A DNA stretch of 59,838 nt, taken from the NCBI RefSeq assembly GCF_946222305.1, contig NZ_CAMIHZ010000013.1, forward strand, positions 1 through 59,838, read 5' to 3'. This document shows positions 6,694-15,058 of this stretch, one piece after another. The stretch comes from an uncultured Corynebacterium sp. (lineage in GTDB: Bacteria; Actinomycetota; Actinomycetes; Mycobacteriales; Mycobacteriaceae). The notes beneath the pieces were generated by a model. It was not told the DNA's origin and ran no database searches. It was given only the letters and a program-made list of their open reading frames with translations. Within the stretch, counting starts at the first letter, position 1; each line of letters begins with the position of its first letter. The translations under genes were made by a program, and so were the position numbers.

Positions 6694-8472
6694 ATGATTG
6701 CTGAAGTTTTAGCTGAATACTTGGTCCGCCACGAGGTCGCCACGTTTGGAGTGGTGGGCAACGGCAATATCCACATGGTGAGCGCCATGGTGGAAGCCGG
6801 CGGGGATTACACCGCGGTGCGGCACGAGGCTGGTGCCGTCGCCGCCGCGGATGCGTACTACCGAGCCAGTGGCGCCATCGCCGTTGCCACCACGACATAT
6901 GGGCCCGGCTTCTCCAATGCGCTCACGCCACTGACCGAGGCACATGCCGCCCGAGTGCCACTGGTGTACGTGGCCTCGGATGTGCCCACTACAGGCTCGC
7001 GACCGATCGATATTAACCAGCGGGGCGTACTGGATGCGCTGGGGATCCGCTACGTGGCCGTAACGCTGGACAACGTCGCCACCGTCTTACCGGAGGCTTT
7101 CGCGCGGGCTCGGCGCGATAGCGCCCCGGTAGTGGTGCTGGTCGCTCATGATCTGTGCGACCGTGTGGTGCCCCAAGCGGTGAGCGAGCAGCTCGCCGCA
7201 GATGAGTCCACGCATCAAGGATCCCCTCCGCAACCCACCTTCGCCCACGGTGCTGACCCATCCGCCGCAACCGAGTTATTGGGCCTCGCCACCCAACTGC
7301 GCCACGCCCGTCGTCCGCTATTCGTCATAGGCAGGGGCGCAGTCGAATCCGGCACCCACCAAGACATCTTGCGCATCGCGGATCTGCTCGGCGGGCTCGT
7401 CTGCACCACCGCATGGGCAACCAACTGCGTGGATACCGAATGGAGCCTCGGCATCGCCGGCGGGTTTGCTCACCGCGGGCGGCTCGACTTGTTCCGCAGC
7501 GCCGACGTGGTAGTTGCTTGCGGCGCTAGCCTGAACAAACTGCAGACTCGGGGCGGGCGACTTTTTGGTACCGACGCCACGCTGATCCGCATTGATGCAG
7601 CCCCTAGTCCCGGCGGTTTCCTCCAACCGGATCAGCAGCTCCAGGCCGACCTCGCCGAAGCCGTTCCGTTCCTCCTCCGCGAACTAGGCACACAAGGGGA
7701 GCAGGCCCACTCGGCATTCTCTGCTGAAACGCCGTGCCCAGCTGATGCGACCCCCATGACCGAGACGGCCTCCGACTCCGCTACGTCCTGGCGGGACACG
7801 ATCGGAAAGCTCCCCGAGTGTGAATCGGAAGAACTCGACCCAGGGTGTTTCGCCGAAACGGATCCAGGTGATGGTCGCCTAGATCCGCGCTTCGTGCTGC
7901 GGCGCCTAGCCAAACTACTACCGGCCGACAGAACAATCGTCACTGATGGTGGTCATTTCCTAGGATGGGTGCCCAAATACCTCACGGGCCCCGACCAACA
8001 CGGGCTGGTGCTGGTGGGCGCGGCCATCATGACGATCGGATTGGGACTGCCCTCCGCGGTGGGAGTGGCCACAGCCCGACCCGAAAGGTTCACCGCCCTC
8101 ATCACCGGTGATGGCGGATGTTTGATGGCAGCAGCGGATGCAGAATCCTTCCTGCGTGCAAAGGACGGTGAACGGCACGCGGGGCGGGGCGTCATTGTGC
8201 TTAACGACGCAGCGTACGGCGCCGAAGTTCACCAGTACGGCCCCAAGGGGTTGCATGCAGAGCCCATGCTGCTCGACGAGGTTGAGTTCGCGCAGTTGGG
8301 AGCCCCCTTTGGCGTGGAGGGAATAACCATCACCGCACCCGAGCAACTGGCCGAAGGCGGGGAGCTGGCACAATTCCTCGCCCGGAAATTCGACGAAGAA
8401 CCCAACCCGCGGTTTGTGGTTGACGTGCGCATTAGCCGTGGGCCAGTCGCCGATTTCCTGAAAGAGCTATAG
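6694..8472 (+). CDS. Thiamine-diphosphate-dependent enzyme, acetolactate synthase-like
   Basis: This 592-residue protein has the three-domain layout of the pyruvate oxidase/acetolactate synthase/benzoylformate decarboxylase superfamily. The N-terminal PYR domain has the cofactor-activating Glu in AVRHEAGAVAAADAYYR and the TTYGPGFSNALTPLTEA motif. A central domain follows (LFVIGRGAVESG), and the C-terminal PP domain carries GDGGCLMAAADAESF and VIVLNDAAYGAE, the GDG...N(D) ThDP/Mg binding motif. The second residue of the usual N-N pair is Asp. A long, low-conservation linker (about residues 330-400, rich in Thr/Ser/Glu) separates the last two domains. No small regulatory ALS subunit gene follows, so it is unlikely to be the biosynthetic acetolactate synthase. 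Substrate is unknown. GTG 6691 is an equally possible start. Confidence 0.8.
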   Translation: MIAEVLAEYLVRHEVATFGVVGNGNIHMVSAMVEAGGDYTAVRHEAGAVAAADAYYRASGAIAVATTTYGPGFSNALTPLTEAHAARVPLVYVASDVPTTGSRPIDINQRGVLDALGIRYVAVTLDNVATVLPEAFARARRDSAPVVVLVAHDLCDRVVPQAVSEQLAADESTHQGSPPQPTFAHGADPSAATELLGLATQLRHARRPLFVIGRGAVESGTHQDILRIADLLGGLVCTTAWATNCVDTEWSLGIAGGFAHRGRLDLFRSADVVVACGASLNKLQTRGGRLFGTDATLIRIDAAPSPGGFLQPDQQLQADLAEAVPFLLRELGTQGEQAHSAFSAETPCPADATPMTETASDSATSWRDTIGKLPECESEELDPGCFAETDPGDGRLDPRFVLRRLAKLLPADRTIVTDGGHFLGWVPKYLTGPDQHGLVLVGAAIMTIGLGLPSAVGVATARPERFTALITGDGGCLMAAADAESFLRAKDGERHAGRGVIVLNDAAYGAEVHQYGPKGLHAEPMLLDEVEFAQLGAPFGVEGITITAPEQLAEGGELAQFLARKFDEEPNPRFVVDVRISRGPVADFLKEL

Positions 8473-8542
8473 CGCCTCAGCCATCCGGTAGGCCCCCGGC
8501 TATGTGTCAAGGAGCGGGCACCTGACGAGTCGCATTGGGGGC

Positions 8543-11053
8543 TTACAGGCGTTCGGGCTCGCCGATGCGCTCCCGCTCGGCTTTGATGACATCCTTGATC
8601 AGCTGTGCTTCCGAAATATCCATGGCCTCCGGGTTGATCTCAGCGGCCTCGGACTCGCGAGCGTACTGCTCAAACAGGGCTCGCTTATCCGCCAACATCG
8701 CGGTGAGCTGCTCTTCCACCGAATCTGGGGTGAGCAAGCGGTGCACCTCCACCGTGTGGATCTGACCCATGCGGTGGGCACGCGCAACGGCCTGGGCTTC
8801 TACCGCGGGATTGAGCTGCGGTTCGAAAATCACCACACGGCTGGCGGCCTGGATATTCAAACCCTCGCTGGCCGCAGTGATCTGGCAGACCAAGACCGCG
8901 CCGGGGGCGGCGGCCGTGAAATCATCGACTGCCTTCTGACGTTCTTGGTGGCTCACCCCACCAGCAACGGGGCCGAATGCCCTATCACCAAGGTGGGCGA
9001 CCAGCCCGTCCAATACAGAGCGGAAGTAGGTAAACACAATGGTTTTCGCTCCGTCCGCACCGTCGTCCAGCAGCTCGGTGATGCGCTCCATCTTCGCACT
9101 GCGCGGACCGCTGAACGCCTGTCGCATGTCCATGAAATGACCACGTTGAACGGCGTTTTCGTAGACCTCGACATCCTCCGGCTTCGGCTCGATCCACTCT
9201 TCGATTTCCATGAGCGGCGGCAGTTCCGAAAGCACATCGGACTGGTTGCGGCGCAAGTAAATATGAGCCACGGACTTCTTGAACTTCCTGGCGCGACCGC
9301 GTACTCGTTCCAGCTCCGCGGTGATGTCTGGGTTCAAGTACCCCAGTAGTGACTCAAACTCCGAGACCCGGTTTTCCAGCGGCGTGCCCGTGAGGTAGAT
9401 GCAAGTTTCCACCCGCTTCGTCAGGGCCTGAACACCTTGGGATTGCAGCGATTTCGGGTTCTTGGCCCGGTGGGCCTCGTCGACCACCAGCACATCGAGG
9501 GGGCGTTCGCTGTGTTCCCCGGTGAGCTGCTCGTTGTCACGTACTTCGGGGAAACCCGCGATAGCCACGCCCCCGCGTTTGGTCCACGCCTCGTACACCG
9601 CATCTTTGGTTGCACCGTGCAGGATGAACGGCTCGAGCTCCGTGAATTTGCGGATCTCGCGTTCCCAGTTGATGCGCAAGCTCGGCGGGCAAACCACCAG
9701 CGCGTGCTTTTTGCCCTGGGCCGCTAAGTGCACGATCGCCGCGAGTGCTTGCAACGTCTTTCCCAGGCCCATCTCGTCGCCGATGAGTACCTTGCGTTGC
9801 GCCAGTGCGAACTTCGCGCCGAAGGCCTGATAGCCACGCAAGTTAGCCTTGATCGTGCCCTGCAGGGTGATGTCTTCGATCCGCTGCGCGACCTCTTCGG
9901 GCACATCCCCGACGTGTTCCGTATCGCCGTATGCGTGGAACTCCGCTGCACGAATGGCATAGATATGCCACGCCTCATCCGCCGAGAGATTCGGGGTGGG
10001 GTGGTAGGCCTCCACCTCAGTCAGCAAGCTGTTGGCACCGGCTAGCGCCACCATGTCCTCTGACGCCACCGGCTTCAGCTGCAGCACATCTTTCGGCAAG
10101 CCTTGAATGTCTTCCCGGAACGTCAACAGGTTGGCCAGTGCCGTGACGTAAGGCGTGGACGCATGCTTCTTCTGGTAATCAATGCGCGGGACTTGTGACT
10201 GCTTGATGTCCTCGATGAAGCTTCGCGCGGCCGCGATCGCTTGCGTAGCGGTTTTTTCCCCAACACCTTCGTAGACAGTGAGATCAGCAGGCGTGGCTTG
10301 TGCGATCTGGTACAGGCTCAGGTGCTGCAACGGGCCGAGCCGCAGACGGCCGTCGGTGATCTGGTCGATGACGGAGATATCGGTGCGCTGGATTTCCTCT
10401 TGCGCCTGTTGCTCGCACAATCGCTGGGCAGCTTGTTGGACCTGTTGTTCCAACATGCGCTCCGTGGCGTGGTGAGTTTTGATCCGTTCCGCAGCGGCGA
10501 AGTGCGTGTTGATCTGCTCCGGCGTGACCCACTCAACTGGTTGGTTGGTGAGTTGCATGAGGTCGTGGGTGATGGCCTCCTTGGCTGCGGAGAGATTCAA
10601 CCCCGTGAATTCATTCGTGGGTGTGGAGCCCAGGGCGGCGTCAATACCAGAAAGAATAGAGTGCACAGCCGCAACATCCATCGACTGCATCCAAGCGATA
10701 GCCTGTTCACCGGCTACAGGGCGCTTGCGGAAGAAGCTTAAGAACCCGGTGGAGTCCGGTACCTTGCGTGCTTCGGTGGCGTAACCCTCGAACTCGTCAG
10801 GAGTAGGAAGAGTAATGTTCGCGACCTCCTGGCGGAGGTAATCGAAATTGGTGCGATTGAGTTTTGCCAGGTAAGCCACAGTGGCCAGGTTAGGGCCGAA
10901 AGCGAACACGCGGGTAGCGGAATCGCTGCCAATGGTAGGGGCCACACCACCTGTGGAAACAGTGTTCACGCGCCATTTCGTGGCTTCAAGGTGTTGGCAG
11001 GCTCCGCGTACATTCGCGATCAGTGTTTCGAGTTCTACAGCCGAGATTGTCAC
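8543..11053 (-). CDS. SNF2-family (DEAH) helicase-like ATPase
   Basis: An 836-residue protein with a poorly conserved N-terminal half and a C-terminal SNF2/RAD54-type ATPase. A helix-hairpin-helix-like segment (YEGVGEKTATQAI) lies near residue 260. The helicase motifs then follow in order: Walker A GDEMGLGKT near 423, VVCPPSLRINW, DEAHRAKN near 525, TGTPLENR, and in the second RecA lobe KTIVFTYFRSVLDGL, TAASEGLNIQAA and ARAHRMGQ near 760. These proteins translocate on duplex DNA and remodel DNA-protein complexes. No nuclease or methylase gene adjoins it, so there is no sign of a restriction-like defence operon. It converges on the ThDP enzyme gene. The role is probably DNA repair or transcription-linked, but that is an inference. 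Confidence 0.9.
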   Translation of the reverse strand: MTISAVELETLIANVRGACQHLEATKWRVNTVSTGGVAPTIGSDSATRVFAFGPNLATVAYLAKLNRTNFDYLRQEVANITLPTPDEFEGYATEARKVPDSTGFLSFFRKRPVAGEQAIAWMQSMDVAAVHSILSGIDAALGSTPTNEFTGLNLSAAKEAITHDLMQLTNQPVEWVTPEQINTHFAAAERIKTHHATERMLEQQVQQAAQRLCEQQAQEEIQRTDISVIDQITDGRLRLGPLQHLSLYQIAQATPADLTVYEGVGEKTATQAIAAARSFIEDIKQSQVPRIDYQKKHASTPYVTALANLLTFREDIQGLPKDVLQLKPVASEDMVALAGANSLLTEVEAYHPTPNLSADEAWHIYAIRAAEFHAYGDTEHVGDVPEEVAQRIEDITLQGTIKANLRGYQAFGAKFALAQRKVLIGDEMGLGKTLQALAAIVHLAAQGKKHALVVCPPSLRINWEREIRKFTELEPFILHGATKDAVYEAWTKRGGVAIAGFPEVRDNEQLTGEHSERPLDVLVVDEAHRAKNPKSLQSQGVQALTKRVETCIYLTGTPLENRVSEFESLLGYLNPDITAELERVRGRARKFKKSVAHIYLRRNQSDVLSELPPLMEIEEWIEPKPEDVEVYENAVQRGHFMDMRQAFSGPRSAKMERITELLDDGADGAKTIVFTYFRSVLDGLVAHLGDRAFGPVAGGVSHQERQKAVDDFTAAAPGAVLVCQITAASEGLNIQAASRVVIFEPQLNPAVEAQAVARAHRMGQIHTVEVHRLLTPDSVEEQLTAMLADKRALFEQYARESEAAEINPEAMDISEAQLIKDVIKAERERIGEPERL

Positions 11054-11117
11054 AGTGAGCAGATTTTACTGTGCAGGGTGATGGGAATGGTGTTACCTGG
11101 TGGTAAAACAAGGGACT

Positions 11118-14100
11118 ATGAACCCACGGGCAAACATCTCTGAACCACGTAACGACACGACGGCGAACGCGAAGGCGGGCTACGGGGGAACGGGAACAGG
11201 AGCGCGGGGGCACGCTATGAGCAACCGAAGGGTTCGCAAAGCCGGGGACCGTCCTCCGGGCTTGGCTAGGCGGCAAGTAACCAAACAGGTCACCAAGGTG
11301 CGAAGCACCCGACTGGTGCCGCGCATCTTTGGCATCGCCGTGTGCAGCTACGCCATGCTGGGCATGCTGATGATTGTGTTCTTCCCGCTGCGCAAGGAGC
11401 TGCACAATTTCCGAATCTTCATGGACACGGTGTTCTTGCCACTGCCGGGATTGTCCCTGGCGTGGACGGTGGCGTTGTTCCTGCTGGGTGCGGCATTGCT
11501 CGCCGGCAAGCGGGCCGGATGGTGGTTCGCACTGGTGGCGCTGGGATTATTCGTCGCCGCTGATTTTTGGATCGTGTTGTCGCCCAGCACGTTTGATCTA
11601 CCGAGCCGTGCGCTGCCACTTCTGCGTTTAGGAGCGGTGGTCCAAACGCTGATGTTCCTCACCTTGTTGGTGGCCAAGCCAGCGTTTCCGGCTAAATCCC
11701 GCCCCGGATCGCTGCGCCAGGCATTCTTAGTCTGGCTGGGGGGAACGGTGTTGGTGTTTCTGCTGGGGTGTGTGCTCATCACATTGTTCCCGGGCACCTT
11801 GAAGGGCTGGGATCGGTATGGATGGGTGGTTAATCACGCGGTCACGCTGTCCCTGTTCGATCCCTCCCAATTCAATGGGCACGCCTCTAGAGTCGATGTT
11901 TTTGTCCTGTCTGGGCTTTCGGCCGTGGTGATCATCGCGGCGGTATGGACCTTGCTGCGATCGCAACAGCGCGTGGCAGCAATCAGCCAAGCGGACGAGA
12001 AAATCATCCGCACCATGATCGCCCGGTTTAATAAGGAGGATTCCCTGGCGTATTTCGCTACCCGCCATGACAAGGCCGTGGTATACGCGCCTAACGGGCG
12101 GGCAGCGGTAACGTATTCCGTTTTCGCGGGCGTAAGTTTGGCATCCGCGGACCCGATCGGCGCGGAAGATTCGTGGGACGAGGCCATCATCGCCTGGCTC
12201 AAACACACCCGAGAGTTCGGTTGGACGCCTGCCGTCATGGGGGCATCCGAAAAGGGCGCACGGTACTACAAGCGTCACGGATTATCCGCTATCCAACTTG
12301 GCGATGAAGCGATCATTTACCCGGAGAAATTTCACCTCGGCGACCCGGATCTGCGCAGCGTGCGCCAAGCCGTTAACCGCACTACCCGCGCCGGCATGAC
12401 CTTCCGTGTGCGCAAGCACAGCGAACTTTCCGAGGAAGAAATGCAGCTGGTGGAGCAGCGCTCCGACCGCTGGCGAGACACTACCGACGAACGCGGTTTC
12501 TCTATGGCCCTATCCCGCTTGGGTAATTCCGCCGACGGAGATTGCACGATCATCGAAGCTCTCATCGATGGCGAGGTTGTCGCCCACTTGTCTTTCGTTC
12601 CCTGGGGTCGCAATGGCCTGAGTCTGGATCTGATGCGCCGCGCGCCGGGTTCGCCGAACGGGACCATCGAGGCCATGGTGGCGCACTTGTGCACAAATGA
12701 TTGCTTGGCAATTCAACGCATTTCCTTGAACTTCGCGGTGTTCCGCAAAATCTTCGCCACAGAGACGAAGGTCGATACGGGGCCGGTGACTGCCTTTGTA
12801 CGCAAGACGCTAGTGTTCTTCTCCCGCTGGTGGCAGATGGAGGCGCTGTATCGCTCCAACGTTAAATACAACCCCGTCTGGGCTCCCCGCTACATGTGCT
12901 TCGGAGAATCCGCATCCTTCGTGCGCACAGCCATCGCCGCGGGTATGGCAGAGGGTTTTGTCCCCGCACCGTTTCGCGCCAATCCCGATCAAGCCCAAGG
13001 CGAGCGCCAGGACACCGTCGGTGGCCAAGCCGCCCTGGGATTGCTTCCGACCTGGGAAGAGGACATCGCCCGCGGGCACCAGCGCCGCCGCAGTATTGGT
13101 GAGCAAAGCCAAGTGCGCATCGCCACAGCCCGGCGCCTACAAAACGAGGGCATCGACCCTTGGCAGCAAGGCACTAAACCCACTCACGGTTGTGGTGATA
13201 TTGTCCAACTCGCCCCACAGACCCCGGCAACCATCGCCGGCCGCGTGATGGGCCGCCGCTTCTTCGGTGGCGTATTGTTCCTCGATATCCAAGACACCAC
13301 CGGCGTGGCACAGGTTATCGTCGAACGCGATAGCTTCCATGGCACTTCTTCTGCTTCTTCTTCCACCGACGCCGCCACGGTCCGACCACGCCTAACTGAT
13401 CTCGAAAGTTCCGTGGATCTCGCTGATCTGGTGCGGATCACCGGTGTGGCGGGAGCCTCCCGTAAGGGGCACCCATCGTTGTTGGCCAGCGAGGTGCGAT
13501 TGGAAGCGAAGTCCCTGCACCCCTTGCCAGACAAGCGCAAAGGTCTGCAGAATCCCGAAACTCGTCTGCGCAACCGGCACCTCGACATGGCGTTGAACTC
13601 AGGCGTCATGCAGTCCCTCAAGGCGCGTTCCGCGGTGCTTCACGCGTTGCGCAGCGAGCTGGTGGGCGAGGAGTTCCTCGAAGTGGAAACCCCCATCCTG
13701 CAACCCATCCACGGTGGCGCGAATGCGCGTCCGTTCCGCACCTACATCAACGCCTACGACATGGATCTCTACCTGCGTATTGCGCCGGAGCTCTACCTCA
13801 AACGTCTGATGTGTGGTGGGGCGCCGAAGGTGTTTGAATTGGGCCGCGATTTCCGCAATGAAGGCGCAGATAACAAGCACAATCCGGAGTTCACCGTCCT
13901 GGAGGCCTACGAATCCCACGGTGATTACCGCACCATGATGAAGCTGACCCGAAGGCTTATCTGTGCTGCTGCCACGGCTGTTCATGGAAAGCCCGTTATC
14001 CGGAATCCTCGCACGGGTGAGTTCGTGGATATCTCGGGGGAGTGGCCGGTCCGCAGCGTTATCGAATCCATCAACCACGCCCTCCAGCAACGCTCTATGC

Positions 14101-14678
14101 AAGCCAAACAGCAGCGCCCCGCGGATGAACCGCAGCAGCACCCTACAGTCGAAGCCCCCACCGCTCCCGCTGCAGGCAGCGCGCAGTTCCAACCCATCGG
14201 ATTGGATAGTGATTTGGCGCATCTGCGAGAGGTTGCAGAATCCGTCGGAGTGCATCCGCAGGCCGCGTGGGATGAAGGCAAGATCATCGAAGAGATCTAT
14301 GGCGAGCTGGTGGAGGACTCCACCACGCTGCCGACGTTCTACATCGATTTCCCCGCCAGCGTTTCCCCACTCACTCGCCCGCACCCCGATGACCATCGCC
14401 TGTGTCAGCGTTGGGACCTCGTGGCGTTCGGCATGGAGCTGGGCACCGCCTACTCTGAGCTGACCGACCCGCTGCTGCAACGCGAGCGTCTCGAGCAGCA
14501 ATCACTGTTAGCTGCCGGTGGGGACGCGGAAGCGATGGAAGTAGATGAGGACTTCCTCCGAGCCTTGGAGTTCGGAATGCCACCAGCGGGCGGGCTGGGC
14601 CTAGGAGTCGATCGCATCATCATGCTCATCAACGGAGGAAGCATGCGCGAAAATCTCGCATTCCCATTGGTGAAGTAG
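11118..14678 (+). CDS. lysX: Bifunctional lysylphosphatidylglycerol synthase/lysyl-tRNA synthetase LysX
   Basis: About 1,186 residues, matching the length of mycobacterial LysX (about 1,170). The N-terminal part has several membrane spans (11320-12000), followed by the cytoplasmic DUF2156/GNAT-like transferase domain (for example RYYKRHGLSAIQLGDEA), which moves lysine from Lys-tRNA to phosphatidylglycerol. The C-terminal part is a lysyl-tRNA synthetase: an OB-fold anticodon domain from about 13200, class II motif 2 FRNEGADNKHNPEFT (from about 13852) and motif 3 GLGLGVDRI (from about 14593). Lysylation of the membrane lipid lowers surface charge and gives resistance to cationic peptides. A Gln/Pro/Ala-rich insertion lies between motifs 2 and 3 (about 14098-14190). 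The start is uncertain: ATG 11118 is used, but GTG 11100 and ATG 11217 are in frame. Confidence 0.93.
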   Translation: MNPRANISEPRNDTTANAKAGYGGTGTGARGHAMSNRRVRKAGDRPPGLARRQVTKQVTKVRSTRLVPRIFGIAVCSYAMLGMLMIVFFPLRKELHNFRIFMDTVFLPLPGLSLAWTVALFLLGAALLAGKRAGWWFALVALGLFVAADFWIVLSPSTFDLPSRALPLLRLGAVVQTLMFLTLLVAKPAFPAKSRPGSLRQAFLVWLGGTVLVFLLGCVLITLFPGTLKGWDRYGWVVNHAVTLSLFDPSQFNGHASRVDVFVLSGLSAVVIIAAVWTLLRSQQRVAAISQADEKIIRTMIARFNKEDSLAYFATRHDKAVVYAPNGRAAVTYSVFAGVSLASADPIGAEDSWDEAIIAWLKHTREFGWTPAVMGASEKGARYYKRHGLSAIQLGDEAIIYPEKFHLGDPDLRSVRQAVNRTTRAGMTFRVRKHSELSEEEMQLVEQRSDRWRDTTDERGFSMALSRLGNSADGDCTIIEALIDGEVVAHLSFVPWGRNGLSLDLMRRAPGSPNGTIEAMVAHLCTNDCLAIQRISLNFAVFRKIFATETKVDTGPVTAFVRKTLVFFSRWWQMEALYRSNVKYNPVWAPRYMCFGESASFVRTAIAAGMAEGFVPAPFRANPDQAQGERQDTVGGQAALGLLPTWEEDIARGHQRRRSIGEQSQVRIATARRLQNEGIDPWQQGTKPTHGCGDIVQLAPQTPATIAGRVMGRRFFGGVLFLDIQDTTGVAQVIVERDSFHGTSSASSSTDAATVRPRLTDLESSVDLADLVRITGVAGASRKGHPSLLASEVRLEAKSLHPLPDKRKGLQNPETRLRNRHLDMALNSGVMQSLKARSAVLHALRSELVGEEFLEVETPILQPIHGGANARPFRTYINAYDMDLYLRIAPELYLKRLMCGGAPKVFELGRDFRNEGADNKHNPEFTVLEAYESHGDYRTMMKLTRRLICAAATAVHGKPVIRNPRTGEFVDISGEWPVRSVIESINHALQQRSMQAKQQRPADEPQQHPTVEAPTAPAAGSAQFQPIGLDSDLAHLREVAESVGVHPQAAWDEGKIIEEIYGELVEDSTTLPTFYIDFPASVSPLTRPHPDDHRLCQRWDLVAFGMELGTAYSELTDPLLQRERLEQQSLLAAGGDAEAMEVDEDFLRALEFGMPPAGGLGLGVDRIIMLINGGSMRENLAFPLVK

Positions 14679-14842
14679 AAACGGCGTTTTTGGACAAGTG
14701 GGGAAATAACAATTAACGCCTAAAGACCTCGCAGTGGCCTCACAGAACCTCTTCAGGATCGTGCTTTAGATTAGTTCTCAGCGGTCGACAGAAAGGATCT
14801 CCCAGATACGAACGGTCATTATTACTCCTCTTGAAACGTCAG

Positions 14843-14880
14843 CACTGAACCCCCGAGGCGAACACCTCGGGGGTTCAGTG
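14843..14880. terminator. Strong stem-loop between lysX and the BCCT transporter gene
   Basis: CACTGAACCCCCGAGG (14843-14858) pairs perfectly with CCTCGGGGGTTCAGTG (14865-14880) around the six-base loop CGAACA. The 16-bp stem is among the most stable in the window. It lacks a T-tract, and it sits 165 bases after lysX, so it could end a long lysX 3' UTR or a short RNA started in between. Confidence 0.65.
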
Positions 14881-15058
14881 TGTCTGGAGCATAGCAGCGC
14901 GGCGTGTACCCCTCATTTTCTTAAAGATGTGTTGAGAGCTGGGTAAAGGCACTAAACTGCTGAACCGGTTAGTAAGACCCTTGCACGACGCACAATCGAG
15001 TTCAGTCTCCAACGTGGCGTCGGTACAGAAAAAGACTACGAAAGGATGTGCGTAGGCC

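Noticed and set aside
8504..9349. A 281-codon plus-strand frame opposite the SNF2-type gene
   Set aside because: The minus strand has all helicase motifs in order; the plus-strand frame has none.
9000..11053. A defence island around the SNF2-type ATPase
   Set aside because: The neighbours are a ThDP enzyme and lysX; no nuclease, methylase or other partner is present.
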